Shown: positions 1-7,246 of the stretch, one piece after another
Position numbering within the stretch: position 1 is the first letter of the stretch
Layout: every line of letters begins with the position of its first letter
DNA from: Oscillospiraceae bacterium
GTDB taxonomy: Bacteria > Bacillota > Clostridia > Oscillospirales > Oscillospiraceae
Reading direction: 5' to 3'
Assembly: GCA_017458065.1 (NCBI GenBank)
Contig: JAFTGD010000051.1
Location: forward strand, 1-64,000
Length of the DNA: 64,000 nt
The notes under the pieces: generated by a model
The model's input: the letters and a program-made list of their open reading frames with translations, nothing else
Databases searched by the model: none
What the model was told of the DNA's origin: nothing
Made by a program: the position numbers and the translations under genes

Positions 1-369
1 ACCGCTTGGCAGCGGGGATGGCCAAGCGCCGGGGGCCACCTTCTTGGGAAGGGGGCTCCCAAGAGCGAGAACCCCAATATAACCTATATTCTCTGCACAA
101 TGTTCGGGGCTATGTTACCCACCATCAGTGCAGAAGAGCCGAAAAACGGGAAAAATCCGCTGCAGGCAGAGCTGTCCCTCTTTTTTGAAGAAAACTCCGT
201 CCTTCTAATCGAACGTGACTCCGGCGTGATTTTCGATTTAACCGATCCGGAACTGAAAATTGACGGCTTGAGCAGCTTTGTCATCAATGGTTTGCTGAAC
301 GCGCAGAAGGAGAAAGCATATCTCACCACGACGGGCTATAACCGCAACATGATACGGTTTTCAAAATAA
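1..369 (+). CDS. C-terminal part of a GHKL/HATPase-like protein (partial, left edge)
   Basis: The frame is open from base 1 to the stop at 367-369, so the gene probably begins before the window; the first internal ATG is at 100 and has no Shine-Dalgarno. The tail reads like the second half of a small histidine-kinase-type ATPase: a beta-strand region (AELSLFFEEN), a D-S-G box (ERDSGVIFDLTDPE) and a closing strand (AYLTTTGYNRNMIRF). It lies 30 bp upstream of a STAS gene, and anti-sigma kinases and STAS antagonists are usually paired, so it may be the partner of that protein. The family call is my inference from weak motifs. It could also be a decayed gene, because the first 30 codons look unusual. 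Confidence 0.45.
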   Translation, partial: TAWQRGWPSAGGHLLGKGAPKSENPNITYILCTMFGAMLPTISAEEPKNGKNPLQAELSLFFEENSVLLIERDSGVIFDLTDPELKIDGLSSFVINGLLNAQKEKAYLTTTGYNRNMIRFSK

Positions 370-399
370 AAGAAAAATTCAAATCAGGAGGGAAAAGCC

Positions 400-699
400 A
401 TGCTGAGCATCGAGAAAAAAACCGACGGAAGTGAACTGACTATCGCCCTGTCTGGGCGGCTGGACACTACCACCGCGCCGGAGGTGGAGAAGGAATTGAA
501 GGCTTCTCTGGACGGTGTGACCGCCCTAACTATCGACATGGAGGCGTTGGAGTATATCTCCTCCGCCGGGCTGCGAGTGCTGCTCTCCGCCCGGAAGACC
601 ATGAACAAACAGGGAGAAATGAAGCTCGTTCATGTCAATGAGACGATCCTGGAAATCTTTGAAGTCACCGGTTTCTCGGATGTTCTGACGATCGAATAA
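400..699 (+). CDS. STAS-domain anti-sigma factor antagonist (SpoIIAA/RsbV type)
   Basis: A 99-aa single-domain protein covering one complete STAS fold. It has the N-terminal strand ending LSGRLDTTTAPE, the hydrophobic core strand ALTIDMEALEYI and the switch motif SSAGLR at about residues 54-59, which carries the serine that an anti-sigma kinase would phosphorylate. Family knowledge: the unphosphorylated form binds the kinase and frees a sigma factor or another output. The start follows a clear SD (aggaggg). It sits directly after the HATPase-like tail and before a secreted phosphatase; whether that phosphatase is under its control is not visible. Confidence 0.93.
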   Translation: MLSIEKKTDGSELTIALSGRLDTTTAPEVEKELKASLDGVTALTIDMEALEYISSAGLRVLLSARKTMNKQGEMKLVHVNETILEIFEVTGFSDVLTIE

Positions 700-841
700 G
701 CGCACGAAAGCTGATAAACACAAAAGCCTGTCTTTTGTACATACTGCTCTGTCTGGAGAAAGCGATACCCTCCAGCCACAAACGGATCAAAAACGAACCT
801 ATGTTGATCGCAAACAGAACAAGAATTGAGGAGAGAGGAAA

Positions 842-3178
842 ATGAGAACAAACAGACTGCTGGCCGCGTTGCTTTGCGTAGTGCTGGTCATTTCAAACCT
901 GTCAGGTTTTGCCTTTGCGGATGAGACTCCTGCGGCGAAGAGCGGCGAAGAGCAATTTGCGCAGTGGAATCAGGACGCTCAGGCGTTGAACGCGCTGATT
1001 GAATATGTCACGGCGATAACGGATGCTGATTCTCCGGACTTCATTCCGGAGGCAGACCGCATTGCTACCTTTGATATGGACGGCACGCTGATGGGCGAGC
1101 TGTTCCCGACCTATCTTGAAGTGATGCTGCTGACCGAGCGCATCCTGGCAGACCCGTCATGGGAGCCGGATGAAGAGATGCTGGAATTTGGCCGCATGAC
1201 CCGCGACCACGCGCTGGACAAGTCCTTCCCGTCCGATTACGATTACGAGTTCTCCTATCACCAGGCTAGGGCCTTCGCCGGCATGACGCTTCCGGAGTAT
1301 GCCGATTTTATCGCCCGCTTCCTCACGCACAAGGCGGACGGCTTCGAGGGCATGACCTACGCGGACGCCTACTATATGCCGATGGTGGAGGTGCTCGATT
1401 ATCTCCAGGACAACGGCTTCAAATGCTACATCGTCTCCGGAAGTGACCGTTTTATCATTCGCGCGTTCATCGACGGCATGGCGGACATTCCCTATGAAAA
1501 CATCATCGGCTCTGATACCGCACTGGCGGCGAGGGATCAGGGCGACACGGACGGTATCGAGTATGTATTCACCGGTGACGACGAGCTGGTTCGCACGGAT
1601 CGGCTGCTCATTAAGGATCTTAAGACCAACAAGGTGGTACAGATCGCTCAGGAAATCGGCCGCCAGCCGGTGCTGTCCTTTGGCAACAGCTCCGGCGATG
1701 TGAGCATGAACAACTACGCCCTGCTGAACAACCGCTATCGCGCCGCGGCCTTTATGCTGGTGGCGGACGACGATGTGCGCGACTACGGTAACCCCGATAA
1801 ACACGACGAGCTAACTGAAAAGTGGCAGGGTATGGGCTACCATGTGATCTCGATGCGGGATGACTGGAAGACGATCTACGGCGAGAACGTGGTCAAAACC
1901 GGTAGTTTCCACTGGCTCGAGGACTACGCGGATAAGTCCGATGAGGAGCGCGCTTCCGATGAATATACCCTCGAGCAGGTAGTCGTACTGAGCCGCCACA
2001 ACCTTCGCGCCCCCTTGTCCAGCAACGGCTCGGTGCCGAACGAACTGACTCCCCATTCGTGGATCGATTGGTCTGCCGGCTCCAGCGAGCTGACGCTGCT
2101 GGGCGGTATTGAGGAGACAAGCATGGGCCAGTATTTCCGGAAGTGGCTGGACCAGGAGGGCTTGATTCCCGAAAACTATGTTCCGGAGGAGGGCGAAGTG
2201 CGCTTCAACGCCCGGAGCAAGCAGCGCTGCATTGCCACAGCCCGTTATTTTGCCGCGGGTATGCTGCCGCTGGCGGATATCGAGGTGGAGCATCCCAGTG
2301 ACGCAAACGGCACCGAGGATTTCATGGAGCCCGTTTTGCATTTCTATAGCGATGAATATGCTGCCGACGCCACAGCGCAGGTTGCGGCGCAGGGTGGTAA
2401 ATCGGGGTTCTACGGTCTCGCGGCGCAGAACCGGGATGTGATCAAACTCATTATGGACGCCGTCGACATGCAGAAGAGTGAAATTTACCAGAGCGGGAAA
2501 TACGGCGATCTCATGACGGATGGTATCGGATACATGATGAAGGCCGACAAGGAGCCCGACATCACCGGTGCGATCAAGCCGGCGTATCAGGTGGCGGATG
2601 CATTGCTCCTGCAATACTACGAAGAGCCCGACGCCGTAAAGGCAGCCTTCGGCCATGAATTGACGGATGAGGACTGGGCGGCCATTGGCGCATTCATGAC
2701 CACCTGTCTTGAGATGAAACACGGCGCACCCCTGGTGGCCGCCAACATCACGAATCCCTTGCTCCGGGAACTGGAGTCTGAGCTGAAGAATGAGGATCGA
2801 AAGTTCAGCTTCTTCTGCGCCCATGACTGCACGGTGCTCGGCACCCTCTCTGCTCTGGGTGTGGAGGACTTTACGCTGCCGGAGAGCATCGAGACCAAGA
2901 CGCCCATCGGCGTGAAGTTGATGTTCGAGCGGCGTCGCGATGTGGAGGGCCAGGCCTGGTACCGCGTGAGCCTGCTGTATCGCAGCACGGAACAGATCCG
3001 CAGCGGGGAGATGCTGACGCTGGACAACCCGCCCTTGCGCTATGATCTGCGCTTTGAGGGCGTGGAGATGAATGCGGACGGGCTGATCGCCGAGTCGGAC
3101 TTGTTCGAACTGTTTGACCGCTCCATCGATGTGCTGGATGAACTGGAGGACACCTACGCGCTGCAGGCTGCGGCGTGA
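842..3178 (+). CDS. Secreted HAD phosphatase fused to histidine acid phosphatase
   Basis: A 778-aa exported protein. Residues 1-26 form a signal peptide ending AFA. Domain 1 (about 70-340) is a HAD-family phosphatase: DMDGTL at 78-83, the VSGS motif II, and GNSSGD at 281-286 for the acidic metal site. Domain 2 (about 370-760) is a histidine acid phosphatase: RHNLRAP at 385-391 matches RHxxRxP and H661-D662 is the HD proton-donor motif. Both active sites look intact. Histidine acid phosphatases include phytases and phosphoanhydride hydrolases; the HAD part resembles secreted class-B/C-like phosphomonoesterases. It is probably a scavenging enzyme acting outside the membrane on phosphorylated substrates; the substrate is unknown. 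SD gaggagagagg precedes the ATG. Confidence 0.9.
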   Translation: MRTNRLLAALLCVVLVISNLSGFAFADETPAAKSGEEQFAQWNQDAQALNALIEYVTAITDADSPDFIPEADRIATFDMDGTLMGELFPTYLEVMLLTERILADPSWEPDEEMLEFGRMTRDHALDKSFPSDYDYEFSYHQARAFAGMTLPEYADFIARFLTHKADGFEGMTYADAYYMPMVEVLDYLQDNGFKCYIVSGSDRFIIRAFIDGMADIPYENIIGSDTALAARDQGDTDGIEYVFTGDDELVRTDRLLIKDLKTNKVVQIAQEIGRQPVLSFGNSSGDVSMNNYALLNNRYRAAAFMLVADDDVRDYGNPDKHDELTEKWQGMGYHVISMRDDWKTIYGENVVKTGSFHWLEDYADKSDEERASDEYTLEQVVVLSRHNLRAPLSSNGSVPNELTPHSWIDWSAGSSELTLLGGIEETSMGQYFRKWLDQEGLIPENYVPEEGEVRFNARSKQRCIATARYFAAGMLPLADIEVEHPSDANGTEDFMEPVLHFYSDEYAADATAQVAAQGGKSGFYGLAAQNRDVIKLIMDAVDMQKSEIYQSGKYGDLMTDGIGYMMKADKEPDITGAIKPAYQVADALLLQYYEEPDAVKAAFGHELTDEDWAAIGAFMTTCLEMKHGAPLVAANITNPLLRELESELKNEDRKFSFFCAHDCTVLGTLSALGVEDFTLPESIETKTPIGVKLMFERRRDVEGQAWYRVSLLYRSTEQIRSGEMLTLDNPPLRYDLRFEGVEMNADGLIAESDLFELFDRSIDVLDELEDTYALQAAA

Positions 3179-3480
3179 ATACGGGTTTCATACTATTCCT
3201 TGATAAGAGATTCGGGAGACGGTTGATTTATTATAGAAAACCTTTATCCCGACGGCTTATAATAACGAAACCCCTACCTGACACGTTGCATCAGGTAGGG
3301 GTTTATGATGTGATACGCAGCCGGAAATCGAACCCACGGCCTTCAGAGCCGGAGGTATCAGGCTGCGGTGGCAGAAAACTCGTATCAAGACAGGTTTGCG
3401 AGTCTTACCCGGTTTCCGGGAATATCCATATGGGAAGTCTCGGATGCACATGACCGGAAAGGCTTTCAAAAGTAGTCACA
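3179..3480. other. Intergenic region with hairpin and degenerate tRNA-like stretch
   Basis: No convincing gene lies between the phosphatase and the toxin. It holds the strong hairpin at 3268-3304. At 3318-3358 there is a minus-strand stretch resembling a tRNA T-arm (gggttcgatt) with complementary 7-base ends (cgcagcc/ggctgcg), but it lacks a complete cloverleaf. The rest shows nothing I can name. Confidence 0.4.
3268..3304. terminator. 14-bp hairpin terminator after the phosphatase gene
   Basis: A perfect 14-bp stem (3268-3281 with 3291-3304, aaacccctacctga arm) with a 9-nt loop. The arms end in A-rich and T-rich tracts, so it can act on both strands: it would end the phosphatase transcript and the leftward toxin-antitoxin transcript. 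Confidence 0.75.
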
Positions 3481-3792
3481 TCAGGAAAGCTCCCGATCAT
3501 AATCCCGCCTTGCGTAGATCACACGGGCAAGTGTAACACATTTTTTCTGTTCATCTATCCAGTAAAACAGATAATAGTTCTTTATACGCCCGCGCCGATA
3601 TTCATGCTTCAGAGGCCGAATCGGTGTATGTGCGGGACTTGCATAGGGGAATTCGACTATCTTTTCCGCAGCGGCAATCAATTCGTCGGCGAGGTCATAA
3701 GCAGCCGAAGGATTTCCCAACTCGCGGCTGATATATTGCACAATTTCAACTAAATCATTCCTCGCGGAGGGAAGAAATTCCAAACGATACAT
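3481..3792 (-). CDS. ParE/RelE-family toxin
   Basis: A 103-aa protein with the type II toxin fold signature: N-terminal YRLEFLPSARNDL, the helical pair of a ParE-like protein, and the C-terminal VIYARRDYDREL. Family knowledge: ParE toxins poison gyrase and RelE toxins cleave mRNA on the ribosome; this sequence alone does not decide between them, though the basic RRGRIKNYYLFY strand fits either. The gene starts 2 bp after the antitoxin stop, so the two are translated as a unit. The hairpin at 3268-3304 lies downstream. Confidence 0.88.
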   Translation of the reverse strand: MYRLEFLPSARNDLVEIVQYISRELGNPSAAYDLADELIAAAEKIVEFPYASPAHTPIRPLKHEYRRGRIKNYYLFYWIDEQKKCVTLARVIYARRDYDRELS

Positions 3793-3794
3793 TT

Positions 3795-4061
3795 CTATTC
3801 TCCGATTGCTTCCCGCATTGCTTTCAGCACCTCTTTGGAGGAATATCTCTCATCCGTCCTCTCCGCTTCTCTCTCCGCCTCCTGCAGCTTGAAATAAACC
3901 TCGCTTTCAAAATGCAGGTTTTCATAAGCTTCCATGCTGAGGACAACCATGTCGCCATAGCCGTTCTTCGTCAGAAAAACGGGCTGATCGGTCTTATGTA
4001 CTGTTCTTGAAATATCCGCAAAATGATTCCGAAGATCGGACACCGGTCTGATCATATCCAT
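3795..4061 (-). CDS. Phd/YefM-family antitoxin
   Basis: An 88-aa antitoxin. The N-terminal half (IRPVSDLRNHFADI, then PVFLTKNGYGDMVVLSMEAYE) is the Phd/YefM DNA-binding and dimerisation fold; the charged C-terminal helix (AEREAERTDERYSS) is the usual toxin-wrapping segment. It is the promoter-proximal gene of the pair and probably represses its own operon through the inverted repeats at 4087-4135. SD ggggg precedes the ATG on the minus strand. Confidence 0.9.
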   Translation of the reverse strand: MDMIRPVSDLRNHFADISRTVHKTDQPVFLTKNGYGDMVVLSMEAYENLHFESEVYFKLQEAEREAERTDERYSSKEVLKAMREAIGE

Positions 4062-4086
4062 TTCATCAACCCCCTTGCTTCGATTT

Positions 4087-4135
4087 TAGCATAATTGCGC
4101 TAAAAATCAAGTGTTTCCTTAGCGCGGATAGCGCA
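4087..4135 (-). promoter_or_regulatory. Palindromic operator region of the toxin-antitoxin operon
   Basis: Nested inverted repeats lie just upstream of the antitoxin: gcgctaa (4097-4103) against ttagcgc (4119-4125), tgcgcta (4096-4102) against tagcgca (4129-4135), and the imperfect palindrome at 4087-4102. Spaced palindromes are the normal binding sites of Phd/YefM antitoxins. The assignment is by position and symmetry only. Confidence 0.6.
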
Positions 4136-4303
4136 TTACATAAAAGCTGTAATGACAATACAATGCAAAAAATGAATAAAAGGGTTGCTTATTGCACAGT
4201 TTAATGCACACGGCAGGCGGTTATTCCGCATTTCTTTTTGGCAATGCGGTAGGGGAAGACGTTAGTGTAAAGCATCATCAGGCTTGAAAAGGAGGTATAG
4301 AGG

Positions 4304-4378
4304 ATGCTTAAAGAGCAAATCATGAAAGACACCTATAGGATACGACAACTTATGACACGCGATGTGAAAAATGAGTGA
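4304..4378 (+). CDS. 24-residue small ORF with strong ribosome binding site (possible remnant)
   Basis: An ATG at 4304 preceded by an excellent SD (aaaggagg, ending 8 bp upstream) opens a 24-codon frame (MLKEQIMKDTYRIRQL...) that stops at 4376-4378. The next bases (agtgaaaaaagcccg) read as further charged codons in another frame, so it may be the start of a decayed gene rather than a true peptide. A hairpin (ccgcatt 4226-4232 / aatgcgg 4243-4249) lies upstream. I recognise no family. Confidence 0.3.
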   Translation: MLKEQIMKDTYRIRQLMTRDVKNE

Positions 4379-4449
4379 AAAAAGCCCGAGAAGCACGGAA
4401 GATATGAGAGCCTGTGAAGGCCTATGATAAGGGAAAATTAACGTTTTTT

Positions 4450-4528
4450 ATGCTTCGTGATGGAGCAGATTCAGGCATAAGAAGGTGCGAGTATGGCAAA
4501 CAACAGACTTGCCAGAACAAACGACGAT
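4450..4528 (+). repeat. 79-bp direct repeat, copy 1 (infB end / rbfA start)
   Basis: Identical over 79 bp to 5019-5097. It contains the last codons of infB (reading CFVMEQIQA then stop), the 12-bp gap, and the first 12 codons of rbfA. The flanks on both sides are unrelated to infB or rbfA, so this is a displaced fragment. Confidence 0.95.
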
Positions 4529-4552
4529 TTTCGGGCGCCAACAAAATGCTGA
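4493..4552 (+). pseudogene. rbfA: Truncated rbfA start (19 codons)
   Basis: This is the copy-1 version of the rbfA start. The first 12 codons are identical to rbfA at 5062. The frame then runs into foreign sequence (FRAPTKC) and stops at 4550-4552. It keeps the rbfA ribosome binding site, so it could still be translated into a short non-functional peptide. Confidence 0.8.
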
Positions 4553-4558
4553 ACAATC

Positions 4559-4590
4559 AGGCATCTTCTTAACGGGGGATGCCTTTGTTT
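4559..4590 (+). terminator. Hairpin with T-tract after the truncated rbfA copy
   Basis: Seven-bp stem aggcatc (4559-4565) / gatgcct (4578-4584) followed by ttgttttt. It would stop any transcript entering through copy 1. Confidence 0.6.
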
Positions 4591-4718
4591 TTATGTAAAC
4601 TAAAACGGATAGAATCTAAAATAGCTCTTGCATTTCCGCACGGGTTTGCATATTATATAAACAAGAGTTAGCGGCAACGTTAATTTGGGGCTGGTCGAAA
4701 GACCCTGGTCCACCGAAC

Positions 4719-4745
4719 GGCGGGGGAAACCCCCGCCATTTTTTT
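4719..4745 (+). terminator. Strong intrinsic terminator inside the inserted segment
   Basis: Eight-bp GC-only stem ggcggggg (4719-4726) / cccccgcc (4730-4737) with loop aaa, followed at once by attttttt. It insulates rbfA from transcription entering from the left. Confidence 0.8.
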
Positions 4746-4769
4746 ATACAGAGGAAATGAGGACGTACA

Positions 4770-4823
4770 ATGGCAAGAAGAATCCTTAGAAGTATTATGA
4801 AAGCCCAATGCTCAAAACCGTGA
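4770..4823 (+). pseudogene. 17-codon remnant resembling the start of a large serine recombinase
   Basis: The ATG at 4770 reads MARRILRSIMKAQCSKP and then stops at 4821-4823. Clostridial large serine recombinases often begin with a similar basic M-A-R-R-I stretch, so this may be the cut-off start of an element recombinase; nine residues are too few to prove it. It follows the terminator at 4719-4745 and a purine-rich stretch (gaggaaatgagga). Confidence 0.3.
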
Positions 4824-4827
4824 ATAC

Positions 4828-4856
4828 TTGAAAGTCCTTGGAATACATGGTATAAT
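4828..4856 (+). promoter_or_regulatory. Consensus sigma-A promoter upstream of rbfA
   Basis: TTGAAA (4828-4833), exactly 17 bp, then a perfect TATAAT (4851-4856), preceded by TGG. No other strong promoter is visible before rbfA and terminators lie to the left, so this is the likely promoter of rbfA-nrnA-truB-ribF, giving a leader of about 200 nt. Confidence 0.7.
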
Positions 4857-4935
4857 ACGCCCTGCTGTGAGGAAAACCATTGAGAAATACCCCAAACGGT
4901 TGAAAAAACCTTACGCAAAACGACACAGTTTTTAT

Positions 4936-4996
4936 GTGGTACTCTTTCAGCAGTAAAAAACTGATAACAGCGAAAATCAGAGAAAAGCTGTACCAC
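4936..4996. repeat. Short inverted repeat near the right end of the inserted segment
   Basis: gtggtac (4936-4942) and gtaccac (4990-4996) face each other across 47 bp, with partly matching inner bases. They might be the end of a decayed element or an RNA hairpin in the rbfA leader. Nothing else supports either reading. Confidence 0.35.
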
Positions 4997-5007
4997 GAAA
5001 AGAACGA

Positions 5008-5049
5008 GACATGATCCAATGCTTCGTGATGGAGCAGATTCAGGCATAA
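5008..5049 (+). pseudogene. infB: Remnant of the infB 3' end
   Basis: The frame reads D-M-I-Q-C-F-V-M-E-Q-I-Q-A and a stop at 5047-5049, which fits the extreme C-terminus of translation initiation factor IF2. infB normally lies directly upstream of rbfA with a gap like the 12 bp seen here. Upstream of 5008 the sequence no longer looks like infB. So infB itself is elsewhere, or to the left of the window, and only its last 13 codons remain here. Confidence 0.6.
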
Positions 5050-5097
5050 GAAGGTGCGAGTATGGCAAACAACAGACTTGCCAGAACAAACGACGAT
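5019..5097 (+). repeat. 79-bp direct repeat, copy 2 (native infB/rbfA junction)
   Basis: Identical to 4450-4528 at a distance of 569 bp. This copy continues rightward into intact rbfA and leftward by about four more infB-like codons, so it is the original junction. Confidence 0.95.
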
Positions 5098-5433
5098 ATC
5101 CAGCGCGTGCTCTCTGAGCTGCTGCGCTCGGTCAAGGACCCCCGCGTCCAGCAGGGGATGATCAGCGTGACACGCGTTGAGACGACGGGCGACCTCCGCT
5201 ATGCGAAGGTCTGGCTCTCTGTCTATGGCATGAAGGACGAGAAGGAGTTCAAGCGCGGGCTGAAGTCCGCCTCCGGGTGGCTGCGGCGCGAGCTGGGCAG
5301 TTCCATGAGCCTGCGTTATACGCCGGAGCTGGTCTTTGAACTGGATCACAGCATCGAATACGGGGCGCACATCAACCAGCTGATTGAGAATCTGGACATC
5401 CGGCAGGATGAACCCGAGGAGACAGAAGCATGA
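5062..5433 (+). CDS. rbfA: 30S ribosome-binding factor A
   Basis: A 123-aa KH-like protein needed for late 30S maturation, acting near helix 1 of 16S rRNA. Family features are clear: an N-terminal MANNRLARTNDDIQRVLSELL helix region, DPRVQQGMISVTRVETTGDL, and SMSLRYTPELVFELDHSIEYG near the C-terminus. Length is normal. The stop overlaps the nrnA start (ATGA). Upstream, the usual infB neighbour is missing and is replaced by the segment carrying the promoter at 4828-4856. Confidence 0.96.
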   Translation: MANNRLARTNDDIQRVLSELLRSVKDPRVQQGMISVTRVETTGDLRYAKVWLSVYGMKDEKEFKRGLKSASGWLRRELGSSMSLRYTPELVFELDHSIEYGAHINQLIENLDIRQDEPEETEA

Positions 5434-6374
5434 CGGTCAACGAGTGTTCCAAAATCCTGAACGCGCATGACGGATACCTTTTATTAACACACAAAAATCC
5501 GGACGGCGACACTGTAATGAGTGCCGCCGCCCTTTGCCGTGCCTTGCGGAGAAAGAACAAGAAGGCCTATCTTTACCGCAATCCCCAGATCACGCCAAAG
5601 ATGCTTCCTTTTGTGGAGAAGCTCTTTGCGCCGGATAACTTCAAGCCGAAGTTTGTGATCTCGGTGGATATCGCGACGGAAAACCTGTTCCCCAACGGCT
5701 TTGACGGCCAGGTGGACCTGGCCATCGACCACCACCCCTCCAACACCCATTTCGGCGCGGCGGAGCTCATCGACGCCGAACGTTCGGCCTGCGGGGAGAT
5801 CGTCCTGAAGCTGATCCGGGACTACACCGGAAAGCTTGCGAAAACAGAAGCGACGCTCCTGTACATCGCCCTGACCACCGACACGGGGGCCTTCCAGTAC
5901 GCCAACGTGAACGAAGAGACCTTCCGCGCAGCGGCGGAGCTGGTACACGCGGGAGCGGACAGCCACAATGTGATGCTCCACTTCTTCCGCAAGACGTCTT
6001 TGCCGCGGCTTCGCCTGGAGGGGATGCTCTACTCCGGGATGCACGTCTATCGGGACGGGAAGCTGATCGTCGCGACGGTGACGCAGCAGATGATGCAGGA
6101 GGCCGGTGCAACGGAAGACGACTGTGACGATCTGGCAGGTCTGTCCGGTCGGGCGGAGGACTCCGCCATGAACGTGACGATCCGCGAGATGCCCGACGGC
6201 AGCAGCAAGATCTCCGTGCGTTCGATGCCGGGGATCAGCAGCTGCGCGGTGTGCGCGGCCTTTGGCGGCGGCGGACATGAGATGGCCGCAGGCTGTACCA
6301 TTCAGGCCACGCCGGAGAAGGCGGAACAGCTGCTGCTCGACGTGATCGACGAGCTCTGCGGAGCGCAGCTGTGA
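5430..6374 (+). CDS. nrnA: DHH/DHHA1 phosphoesterase (NrnA/RecJ-like, nano-RNase or pAp phosphatase)
   Basis: A 314-aa bifunctional-oligoribonuclease-type protein. The DHH domain has NPDGD near the start and the IDHHPS motif at about residue 93; the DHHA1 domain near the C-terminus has the glycine-rich FGGGGHEMAAGC. Such proteins degrade 2-5 nt RNAs and 3'-phosphoadenosine 5'-phosphate. The start overlaps the rbfA stop and its own stop overlaps the truB start, the usual translation-coupled order rbfA-nrnA-truB-ribF. Confidence 0.93.
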   Translation: MTVNECSKILNAHDGYLLLTHKNPDGDTVMSAAALCRALRRKNKKAYLYRNPQITPKMLPFVEKLFAPDNFKPKFVISVDIATENLFPNGFDGQVDLAIDHHPSNTHFGAAELIDAERSACGEIVLKLIRDYTGKLAKTEATLLYIALTTDTGAFQYANVNEETFRAAAELVHAGADSHNVMLHFFRKTSLPRLRLEGMLYSGMHVYRDGKLIVATVTQQMMQEAGATEDDCDDLAGLSGRAEDSAMNVTIREMPDGSSKISVRSMPGISSCAVCAAFGGGGHEMAAGCTIQATPEKAEQLLLDVIDELCGAQL

Positions 6375-7240
6375 CCGGGATCCTTCTGATCGACAAGCCG
6401 GAGGGCTGGACCAGCAACGACGTGGTGCAGAAGCTGCGCGGGGTGCTGCGGGAGAGGCGCATCGGCCACGCCGGAACGCTGGATCCCATGGCGACAGGGC
6501 TGCTGACGGTTTTTGTCGGACGGGCGACAAGGGCGGTGGAGTTTGCCGAAGCGGATGCCAAACGCTATCGCGCAGCGCTGCGGCTCGGCGTCGTTACGGA
6601 CACGCAGGATATCACCGGGACGGTCCTGCAAAGCCGGGAGGCGGAGGTTTCGCAGCAGGCGCTGGAAGAGATTCTCCCACGCTTCACCGGGGAAATCATG
6701 CAGGCGCCGCCGATGTATTCCGCGGTGAAAGTCAACGGAGAGCGGCTGTATAAGCTGGCCCGCCGGGGTGAAACCGTGGAGCGCCGGGAGCGAAAGATCA
6801 GCATCCACAGCCTCCAATTGTTGGGCAGGGAAGGAGAGGACTGGGGCCTGGACATCCGCTGTTCCAAGGGCACCTATGTGCGCACGCTTTGCCATGACAT
6901 CGGCGAGGCGCTCGGCTGCGGTGGCTGCATGGCGGCGCTCCGGCGGACGGAGGCGGGGCTCTTCCGTCTGGAGGATGCCCACACCCTGGACGAGGTGATC
7001 CGGGCCGCGGCGGAGGGAGAGGCGGAGCGACTGCTTCTGCCGACCGACACGCTGTTTCAGCCCTGGCCCGCGCTGACCGTTGACGCAAAAGCTGAAAAGC
7101 GCATCCGGAACGGGAATGTCTTTCACAGTGCGGAACCGGCGGGAAAGCGGAGACTCTATTCCGAAAAGGGAGAATTCCTCGCCCTGGCCGAGGTCCGGGA
7201 CAGCGAATGCCGCACGATAAAATCCTTTTACGAGGTATAA
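6371..7240 (+). CDS. truB: tRNA pseudouridine-55 synthase
   Basis: A 289-aa TruB with a GTG start that overlaps the nrnA stop. It makes pseudouridine 55 in the T-loop of tRNAs. Seen: the N-terminal GILLIDKPEGWTSNDVV, the catalytic loop GHAGTLDPMATGLL (Asp of TLDP), the KRYRAALRLGVVTDTQD motif and SKGTYVRTLCHDIG. A C-terminal segment with PUA-like character follows (AEKRIRNGNVF). Six bp separate it from ribF. Confidence 0.96.
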   Translation: MTGILLIDKPEGWTSNDVVQKLRGVLRERRIGHAGTLDPMATGLLTVFVGRATRAVEFAEADAKRYRAALRLGVVTDTQDITGTVLQSREAEVSQQALEEILPRFTGEIMQAPPMYSAVKVNGERLYKLARRGETVERRERKISIHSLQLLGREGEDWGLDIRCSKGTYVRTLCHDIGEALGCGGCMAALRRTEAGLFRLEDAHTLDEVIRAAAEGEAERLLLPTDTLFQPWPALTVDAKAEKRIRNGNVFHSAEPAGKRRLYSEKGEFLALAEVRDSECRTIKSFYEV

Positions 7241-7246
7241 CAACTT

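Noticed and set aside
1811..2824. 337-codon minus-strand frame inside the phosphatase gene
   Set aside because: Antisense shadow of a protein with two recognisable active sites; no SD and no motifs.
3318..3358. tRNA-like stretch on the minus strand (T-arm sequence and complementary ends)
   Set aside because: The anticodon and variable parts run together and no D-arm is present, so there is no complete cloverleaf. At best it is a remnant.
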